Positions 57,009 through 64,000 of a stretch of DNA of 64,000 bases are shown here, one piece after another. Each line of letters begins with the position of its first letter. The stretch's first letter is position 1. The notes under the pieces are model-generated. The model saw only the letters and a program-made list of their open reading frames with translations, had not been told where the DNA came from and ran no database searches. Source of the DNA: Amylostereum areolatum (Eukaryota > Basidiomycota > Agaricomycetes > Russulales > Stereaceae); contig SAXG01000114.1 of assembly GCA_012932865.1 (NCBI GenBank), forward strand, positions 29,560 to 93,559, written 5' to 3'. The position numbers were made by a program, and so were the translations under genes.

Positions 57009-57237
57009 GGGGCGGGGTCGGGGGGGGGCGGGGAGGGGAGCAGGATGAGGGGAACGATGACGGGACGGCTTCTGAGACCGGCGGGCGGCCTGTCCACAAA
57101 AAACCACTCGCGCCCAGCCGTCACGCGCTGTGACGTTCAACGGTCACCGGTCACCCGTTACGGCCCCACGTGCTCGTTCCAGCCAATCGCGGTCTTTCCT
57201 CGAACTCGTTGAAGTTTCCCTTTCGTTGTCGTCGTCC
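57009..57237. promoter_or_regulatory. Upstream region of the cyclin
   Basis: 229 bp between the cyclin start and a plus-strand ORF. No clear TATA box. Confidence 0.3.
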
Positions 57238-57399
57238 ATGGCGCACACACCGCCTTCAACCGCTCTTCAGCGCTTCAGCTCAAACGTTCGTGGAATTTAC
57301 ACTGGGACGCCCCCTTTCAAGCGACAGCGCCACAGCTCGGCACCTTCACTCTTGATTGATACCACCCACTGGCAACTTCCAGTGCCCGCTGCTGCTTGA
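57238..57399 (+). CDS. Possible 53-residue ORF or first exon
   Basis: ATG-initiated frame MAHTPPSTALQRFSSNVRGI.. to ..HWQLPVPAAA. Natural-looking but short, with no definite continuation. Confidence 0.25.
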   Translation: MAHTPPSTALQRFSSNVRGIYTGTPPFKRQRHSSAPSLLIDTTHWQLPVPAAA

Positions 57400-57759
57400 C
57401 TTTTGATGCCCTTTCCTCTCCAAGTCCGTGTACAGAGTCCCGGCTTATTCAACTCACGTATACGACTGCCACCATCCTCGCCGTTCCATGCACGGAAGTC
57501 CGGGGGAATAATGGGAAAATCCGAGGAAGGACGTCGTTCGAGGATCGCTTCTCGATGATGGTCCACGACGAACCTACCTATGTGATCGGGACTCGAGAAT
57601 TCTGTGCGAAGGCACGCCAGGTGCGTCTTGACCACCTCCGATTTAGCAGTAACTGATAGCGGGGAAGGTGTGTTCCGTTCGACGGGCGGTAAAACGCGTA
57701 GGTTATAGTATATACCGTTGGATGGCGATACGTCTTCTGTACCTCTGTGCCACCGCCGG

Positions 57760-57935
57760 GGATCTGGGGGCTTCTTCGTCGACACGCTTTGACGGCGCTA
57801 GGATAACGTGCCACTCTTGTCTTCCATCTGAGCGGACCGGTCTCTTCTAACGTGGCGGTTTGTCTCCAACATGGCACGCGAAGAGCTTCGCTGCGGGTTT
57901 CCAGGAATTTGGACATCCCGTCGGTGCCAGTGCCA
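57760..57935 (+). repeat. Direct repeat, copy 1
   Basis: Shares GTCTCTTCTAACGTGG(C/T)GG, TTGTCTTCCATCTG(A/G)GCGGA and AACATGGCACGCGAAG with 58810-58955. Confidence 0.75.
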
Positions 57936-57982
57936 GTCGGCATCTGTGCCACCGCCGGAGTCAAAGCGATCTCGAGGAGATG

Positions 57983-57989
57983 TATAAAA
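57983..57989 (+). promoter_or_regulatory. TATA box of the 58051 gene
   Basis: TATAAAA about 65 bp before the ATG. Confidence 0.55.
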
Positions 57990-58050
57990 TCCCCCAGGAT
58001 TTTTCCCCCTTCTTCCTCACTACCAACTTTCGACTATCACATTGACGCAA

Positions 58051-58239
58051 ATGGCCTCGAACTCAACCTCAACGCCGACTACCGTCGAAAATCCTGACCG
58101 AACTCCTACTCCCCCGCAAGGCGACGGGGGCAAGCCCGCAGGTACTAACGTCTTGTTGTATGAAGAAGGGTGGCCAAGTCTTTACGCTCCTTCTATACAG
58201 CAACCGGGACCTCTTCGGCGTCTTCGCAAAGCGCACTGA
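58051..58239 (+). CDS. Short orphan ORF, possibly first exon
   Basis: Starts MASNSTSTPTTVENPDRTPT and runs to a stop at 58239; a GTACTA donor-like site at 58140 could splice it onward. A TATA box at the right distance supports transcription. Function unknown. Confidence 0.35.
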   Translation: MASNSTSTPTTVENPDRTPTPPQGDGGKPAGTNVLLYEEGWPSLYAPSIQQPGPLRRLRKAH

Positions 58240-58809
58240 TAAAACGGACCGATACAGAGCTGGTGCTGCCCACCACATCGTCTCAGAAATCATCTGGTAC
58301 GCGCCGTTTCTACGTGTGTCGGTCGTATAAAGGTTGATTTCCTGCCCTTGGTCGATCACAAAGATCCTGTGAAGACCATCAAGCGCGAGTATGCCTTTTA
58401 TGGGTATCCACAAGCCAAAAAAGAGTAGCGCCTTCGGACAAGCCTAGCAGCAAAGGGGAAGGGGATGCTCCCTGATTTATACTGGTTGATGTATTCGAAC
58501 AACATCTTAAATGGCAGGAATTAGATGATACATTTTTTCTTAACGACGAGACACTCATGACGTGTCGTACACCGTCCCAACCTCTCGACAGAAAATGCCA
58601 TCTTCGAAGGTGCAGTGAGATCGATATAGCCAGTGCCTTTGAATTCGTGGCGTTTCTCCTATCTCTTCGCGTTTGACGCAGTTCTAACTTCTCTAGGTTT
58701 CGATCTCACGAGGTACAGCCATCCCCGATCTCTTGATCACCGGCCGTGACGGTCGATGTCGCTGATTCTTTTTGTTGGAACCTTCGACCGCACTGTCATC
58801 ATATGCGCC

Positions 58810-58955
58810 GTGTGTGGCACTCTCGTCGCCGGCTCTCATACTACCGTGCCACCCTTGTCTTCCATCTGGGCGGATCGGTCTCTTCTAACGTGGTGGTTTG
58901 TCTTCAACATGGCACGCGAAGGGCTTGACGGCGGGTTCCTACAAATATAGACAGC
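58810..58955 (+). repeat. Direct repeat, copy 2
   Basis: About 1,040 bp downstream of copy 1 and about 85 percent alike by eye. It suggests a local duplication of promoter-like sequence. Confidence 0.75.
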
Positions 58956-59283
58956 GATGGCAGGCCTTTGGAGTGTTTCACACGTACGCGATGGTCGGAT
59001 CTGGAGGCTTCGCTTTGAACTACGAGAGGCGGCGAGCGTTTGGACCTTCGGGTTGTTCGCGTTGTACGGGTAGAGAACAACCCGTCCAAGCTTCAGATAG
59101 CTGTGTTCCTGCTTCGATCATCTTGGGTATTATTGCCTTGTTTGAGTGTAGCACCTCCTGACATGTGGCGCGCAGGCTAGTCGCGTACATAAATATGAAT
59201 ACCCAACTGGATTAGTGGGGTGCATCGACTTGCCATCCTTCCCTCCTGCTCACTGCACTTGTACTGTGTTCTTCATAACGAGT

Positions 59284-60411
59284 ATGCCGGATACCGCATT
59301 TTCCTGGTTGCTCGTCAACGGATCCAACTCGTCAATATCACAAGCTGCTGCTGTTGAGCACGACGGCTCGCGCAAGGTCTCCTCATCTTCGAACCTCCCG
59401 TCTACTCCGCTTGCTTCCACCAGCCCCAGTCACGCATTTGAACCTCCACTTTCATCGCCACACCAGATAGCCTCGCCACTGTCTGATGCACCAGAACCTC
59501 GTCCTACTCGCGCCACATTACATCGCGGTAAACATGAAGATCCGTTTACCGTCGCTTCTGCAGACTTCGGCCATTCAACCCCCGCTGCGATGGCCGTCAA
59601 TTCGAGAAAGCAACAAGGAGATAGTGTTCGCCGCGCTTTGCCTCCGGACCTCTGGATCAAAAGTCAGCCAAAACCTCACGGGCATGAACAAGAACAAAGG
59701 CGGGAGCTCGAACGAAACACGGACAAGGCTCTACCGAACACGCCGCAAATGTCGGAAAATGCTGGCGCGCCACAGCTTCAGGAGCGGGCGGGTTTGAGAG
59801 AGGGAAGAGCAGCCGTCGCTGAATCTGAGGCGCCCGTTCGTGCATCGACCAAACCGAGGACCCTTCGGCACACGGGATTGTTACACGGGAGGGAGGGGGC
59901 CGGGAACCTGCCCGGATTTTTGCGTCCTTCGGTGGGTGATGAGACTCGGATCCACTCGTCGGAACCTTCGCGCCATCTGCAGACTCACGATGGAGCCTTG
60001 AATCCGACGGACGAAGGAAACGCGAAGGCGGCACGTTATAGCGGACGTGGTGCAGGGGAGGTCAATTCACTGGTAAGGGCGAAATCTGTACCAGTCGGCG
60101 GCGATGAAAGGGCGCCGTGGCCCAACGATGGGGTGGCGGCGAGTGGTGTTGCTGAGACGGAGGCGGGCGACGGTGGGTCGCATAATAGTGGGAAGTCGAC
60201 GACATGGGGTTCCGAAGCCGTCCAAGGAAGCAACACGTCGGTTTCAGAGAGAGGAGGAGGCCATGCTCTTGCTATGGGATGGCGCGAAGACATGCGGTGG
60301 GTGAGTGGGTTGTTGAATAAGCAGTTGACAGAGACGCACGAGAAACTGGATGCCTTCGAGAAGGAGGTTGACCATCGGATCGAACGGAAGAAGGGAAAAA
60401 ATGATCTGTAA
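59284..60411 (+). CDS. Orphan 375-residue protein, single exon, C-terminal coiled coil
   Basis: The ATG at 59284 (MPDTAFSWLLVNGSNSSISQ) follows a TATA-like ACATAAATATG at about 59187. The earlier in-frame GTG is not used. The protein is hydrophilic and Ser/Glu/Arg-rich. The C-terminal 50 residues look ordered: DMRWVSGLLNKQLTETHEKL then DAFEKEVDHRIERKKGKNDL, a likely coiled coil. No intron is needed, unlike its neighbours. No family recognised. Confidence 0.65.
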   Translation: MPDTAFSWLLVNGSNSSISQAAAVEHDGSRKVSSSSNLPSTPLASTSPSHAFEPPLSSPHQIASPLSDAPEPRPTRATLHRGKHEDPFTVASADFGHSTPAAMAVNSRKQQGDSVRRALPPDLWIKSQPKPHGHEQEQRRELERNTDKALPNTPQMSENAGAPQLQERAGLREGRAAVAESEAPVRASTKPRTLRHTGLLHGREGAGNLPGFLRPSVGDETRIHSSEPSRHLQTHDGALNPTDEGNAKAARYSGRGAGEVNSLVRAKSVPVGGDERAPWPNDGVAASGVAETEAGDGGSHNSGKSTTWGSEAVQGSNTSVSERGGGHALAMGWREDMRWVSGLLNKQLTETHEKLDAFEKEVDHRIERKKGKNDL

Positions 60412-60674
60412 ATTACATAGACAAATGGGTCACTCCTGATGCGAGTGAGAAGCGAGTGAGAAGAGGAAGATCTAGAGATGTCGACGGAGGAGTTCAAGGA
60501 CTGTTTCTAGTTCTATATCGCTACTTCTCACAAACTTCTCATCTCACCGTGCCACAAGCGATAATGGCACGCTATCCGGGTGGCACGCTCACGATGCCCT
60601 GTAAACGAGAAGTGTCACTGAGGTACTGTTTTAGTACCTCAACAGACACACGCAGTGTCAAACAGGTGGACTCG

Positions 60675-60681
60675 TATAAAT
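60675..60681 (+). promoter_or_regulatory. TATA box of the 60774 gene
   Basis: TATAAAT about 100 bp before the ATG. Confidence 0.6.
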
Positions 60682-60773
60682 AAGGCCGGGGAAGTTACCT
60701 GTCCGTTGCTATCAAGTTTCAAGTGGCCCCCAACCCCCCAGTCACACCCGTATCCCACTCAGTCGATAGCGCG

Positions 60774-61215
60774 ATGTCGACTCCGATGTTTCCTGATTCC
60801 CTGCAAGCCGGCCAAGGCTCGCACCCTCAAGGGCCAGCCGCAGGCTTACCTCGCCGGTGGACTTTCATCATCGCAATCACTCTATGTGCACCCACCCTGC
60901 GATACTTCACGGATACCCGCATATTCGCCATCAGGGCGCAACGGTATTGACGGCATCCCAAGGCTCTCGATGCCAAACGGTCAGGTAGGCGTTGAAGAAC
61001 CGGCCGCATCATTGGAAAAATACTTCAACGAGATGGATATCACTGAGGAGGCTGGAGAGACGTCTCAAGCGGTGAGGAATCCGGGACTTAGTATGAAAAA
61101 AACTGCCTCCGACGACCAGATGCCGTTGAAGGGCTCGGACTCGGGCTCGGGCAGGACAAAGGGCGTCGACTTTGGCCAAGAATGGGTGAAGGAATGGCGG
61201 AAGCGGCAAAGCTGA
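60774..61215 (+). CDS. Orphan protein, frame change near its start
   Basis: The ATG at 60774 (MSTPMFPDSLQAGQGSHPQG) is in a frame that stops at 60950. The adjoining frame from about 60850 to 61215 is natural (SSSQSLYVHPPCDTSRIPAY, ASLEKYFNEMDITEEAGETS, GVDFGQEWVKEWRKRQS). A GTGGAC..CATCAG stretch (60853-60929) looks like an intron, but the phase is off by one, so either one base is wrong or the start lies elsewhere. The C-terminal helix ends in basic residues. No family recognised. Confidence 0.45.
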
Positions 61216-61761
61216 ATATGACGCCGAGGGAGAGGAGTGAGCGCTTGAGCCACTGTATATATACCTAGCTGAGATTCAAGAATGTGATCCCTGTACGGTT
61301 ATTCATTGTGTTTTCTGGGGAACAGCAGTGACGAGAAAATCGCACGTTGATCATACATGTTGTTGCCGAAGATGATGGGGAAGTTTTCGGAAGTCGCAGA
61401 TAAGGGTATTGCACAAGCACCTGTAGCAATACCTCTCGGTGGACGAGTTGACGAGGACTTGGAGAGGAGTGTTATGGTCGTCGGGGAGAGCGGACGGAAG
61501 ATCGCAAGAAGATTATGATTCATCACGTGATGGATATGATGCATGTGAAAACGTGTCGACTCGTCGAGGCCTTGCTCTGCTCAGTTGCTCCAGCACGTCG
61601 ACATCCTCCCATCCACCATCCACCCATCTGTCGTCCTCGACATCGACTTCATATAATCAAGAAACTTTAGCGGAAAGTTGCTCAAATCCACATAGGGCTG
61701 ACATCACCCAACGTGAAGTCTTCGTATGCGCGCACACACACCTCACGGACCCTTTCACTCC
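61216..61761. other. Intergenic upstream of the lipase
   Basis: No gene recognised; several short frames only. Confidence 0.35.
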
Positions 61762-64000
61762 ATGACCTCCTTCATGGACAAGTATGGTCGTCTCGCACAT
61801 CGACGTCGCTTCTGCGGGGACTTCCTTTGGGTTTGCGGCGGCGAAGGCTGGGACAAGGCTCGGGGTGCGTGTCCGTCTTCACTTCCAGCACGGCAGACAT
61901 TCCTTGCGGCAAAATGGTCTACTATAAAAGATCCCCTGGGAGACGATGGGCGTGAACAACGGGCCAGAAGTTCTCTACCGGGAAGAAGTGGACCATTAAA
62001 CCTACGAAAAGCCTGCCGTGCTGGCAACGATTCCCATCTCCTCTCTTGTGCTCACATAACCTTCCACAGTTTGGAATAACGCGCGGAATCGCGTCCTCCG
62101 CCGCTGGTCTCACGGGCCATGCCCTCGACATCCCCTTCGGCGGACGTCTGGGCACTGGCCAAGCCTTCGAGTCCTTCATATCGAGTACGATAACCTACAT
62201 CGAACAGCTCGCCCTCCTCCCCATCCTCCGGCGAAAGCCTCACCTCCGCCTCCCTCGTCGCCGCCTCGTCCTCCATCAACGCCTTCGCCGCCTTCTTCCC
62301 CGGCACAGACGAGGCCTCTTTTTCCCTCGCGTCCTTCATCACCCTCGTCCGCCGCGAATGGGCGAACCCCGCGCAGGGCGAGGAGCTGCCGGAGGAACGC
62401 TTCGGCGTGACGGAGGTGGCGCAGGCGCTCGTGGCCTGGGGCGCGCTGCAGGGCGTCACGCACGACTGGCAGGTGCGCAAGTGGACCGAACACCTGCGCG
62501 AGATCCCGTTCCACGACGACGCGGACGCGGGCGAGCGCACGCGCACCGAGTCCCGCGTCAGCATCACCTCGACCTCATCCTCGCCCACAATCGCGGCCAG
62601 CTCCTCACCGCCGACATCACCGATCTCGACCCTCCCCCGTCCTTCCGCTCCAAATCCAAATTCAAATCCAAACCGCCCGCGATGAAACCCCTCCGCGCCT
62701 CCAACCGCGAACTCAAGCGCACCCTCCGCCGTCTCTCCAAGATGGTCCTCGCCGGCTACGGCGGCGCCTCCCTCCTCTTCTTCGGTGTGCACCCGACGTC
62801 CGCCCCCGCCGCCGCCGCGCTCTCCGCGGAGAAAGCCACGCTCGAGGCCGCCATCGACGCCTCGGAAACCCAGGCCGCCTCCGCGTCCTCCGCGGGCCCC
62901 GCCTCCGCCCCTCCCACCCCCGCCTATTCCTGGTGGGACCTCGTCATGGGCCGCCACGACCGCGACATCTTTCTCCGCAGCGCGAACGTGCACGCGAACG
63001 CGGACGCGCCCGTGTCGGCCGTGGTGGGCGCCGAGTCGCGCATGCCCCGCTTCTGGGTGCTCACCGACCACGCCCGGCGCGAGATCGTGCTCGTCTTTCG
63101 GGGTACCATGTCCATCAACGAGCTCGCGGTCGATCTCACCTGCGAGCCCGAGGAGTTCGAGCCTGCGAGCGTGGACGACGAAGAAGCCGACGTCGTGCTA
63201 GAGGACGAGGACGAGGAGCAGGCGCAGATGCCCGGCGCGCTGCCGTTTCCGACCATGGGCAGCACGCGCTCGACTACGCGGACGACGCGGATGCGGACGC
63301 CCAGCTTCGCGTCCCTGTCCACGTTCGCGCCCTCGCCGAGGTATCAGGTGCACGGCGGCATGTTGCGAATGGCGAACGTCATGGGCGGGAAGGGAAAGCC
63401 GGTGCACGTCGCGGTGCGCGAGGCGTTGAAGAAGAACAAGGGCTTCGGTGCGTCCGCGCGTCTACCTTGACCGCCCCATCGACGTGACTCTGAACGCCAG
63501 AGCTGGTGATGTGCGGGCACAGTCTCGGGTCGGGCGTGGCAGTGCTCCTAGCGATGGTGCGTCCGTCCTCCTTGCGCCCGTCTGCTTACTCATCGACGCA
63601 CAGATGTGGGCGGACCCCAAGACCTGCTCACCGTGCGCTCCAGCGGTCTCCCCGTCGGGCGGCGCGTCTCCGTCTACTGCTTCGGACCGCCGTGCGTCGT
63701 CCCTTCCTCCCGTTTTCGTCCACCTCGACTCATCCACCCACAGCTGCCTCACCGACGCCCGCCTCGGTGCCCTCGCCTCCAACCTCGTCACCTCCTTCGT
63801 CTACTCCCACGACGTCGTCTCCCGCCTCTCGCTCGGGTCCATCCGGGACATGAATCGCGCCGCGGCGTGGCTCTGCAAGGCGCACGGCGAGCGCGAGCGA
63901 GGGCAGGAGGGATACGCGGGCGTCACCAAGCGTGCGCTCAAGTTCAACACCGGGTTCGGGACGGCGGGAACGCCACCCAAAAACGGGATCCCTCCGCCCC
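61762..64000 (+). CDS. Class 3 lipase / sn-1 diacylglycerol-lipase-like hydrolase, 3'-incomplete
   Basis: The probable start is at 61762 (MTSFMDKYG). Next come VASAGTSFGFAAAKAGTRLG, a 205-bp intron (61865-62069), GITRGIASSAAGLTGHALDI and IEQLALLPI. Then, in a shifted frame, INAFAAFFPGTDEASFSLAS, SFITLVRREW and TEVAQALVAWGALQGVTHDW. Back in the first frame are NRELKRTLRRLSKMVLAGYG, RMPRFWVLTDHARREIVLVF and RGTMSINELAVDLTCEPEEF. After short introns follow the nucleophile elbow VMCGHSLGSG (active Ser near 63522), RVSVYCFGPP and LVTSFVYSHDVVSRLSLGS with the likely catalytic Asp. The His lies beyond the window. Frame slips at about 61786, 62225 and 62565 need single-base changes. The family hydrolyses acylglycerols, often at membranes. 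Confidence 0.85.

Noticed and set aside
62046..63470. Continuous 474-codon lipase frame taken at face value
   Set aside because: Between about 62230 and 62560 the conserved sequence is in another frame; the open reading is due to high GC.
1..64000. CRISPR arrays, operons, Shine-Dalgarno sites, phage or plasmid functions
   Set aside because: None seen; gene structure is plainly eukaryotic.

Overview
The window reads as genomic DNA of a filamentous basidiomycete, most likely an agaricomycete such as a polypore. Protein genes are broken by many 45-90 bp GT..AG introns, TATA boxes sit about 50-100 bp upstream of start codons, the base composition is moderately GC-rich, and the families present (DUF6533 and DUF6534 seven-helix proteins, a PalI/SUR7-like protein, a PHO80-like cyclin, a fungal class 3 lipase) are typical of that group. 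The taxonomic call is inference from gene style and families; no species is claimed.

Layout. 1-12 kb is gene-dense: a DUF6534 membrane protein, a cytochrome P450, an APC amino-acid permease, a small secreted cysteine protein and an unknown nuclear-looking protein on the minus strand. 12-17.9 kb holds uncharacterised disordered-protein genes, one of which carries a 622-bp MITE inside an intron. 17.8-34 kb is a duplicated, transposon-scarred zone: three related DUF6533 gene copies (A plus, B and C minus), small orphan genes, and a decayed copy of the 46.7-kb gene into which a hAT transposon fragment has inserted. 35-38 kb is a large disordered minus-strand gene ending in a TFIIS N-terminal-like domain, followed by an AT-rich island. 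39.4-45 kb has low-complexity DNA, a PalI/SUR7-type gene with an 11-bp exon, two inverted-repeat elements and a single-span membrane protein gene. 46.7-54.1 kb contains several intact small genes of unknown function and a probable Helitron end. 54.5 kb is an intron-containing tRNA-Asp gene. 55-64 kb has a PHO80-like cyclin, orphan genes and the 5' part of a lipase that runs off the window.

Two themes stand out. First, several conserved genes (P450, secreted protein, cyclin twice, lipase, DUF6533 copies) are spliceable into complete family-like proteins except for single-base indels, mostly +1. This is either sequence error or real decay, and it affects every downstream gene model. Second, many inserted elements can be placed exactly relative to the gene or duplicate they interrupt, giving a relative history of duplication and transposition. 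No operon-like logic, CRISPR array or prokaryotic system is present. Exon coordinates quoted were obtained by checking splice phase by eye; where phase could not be closed this is stated.
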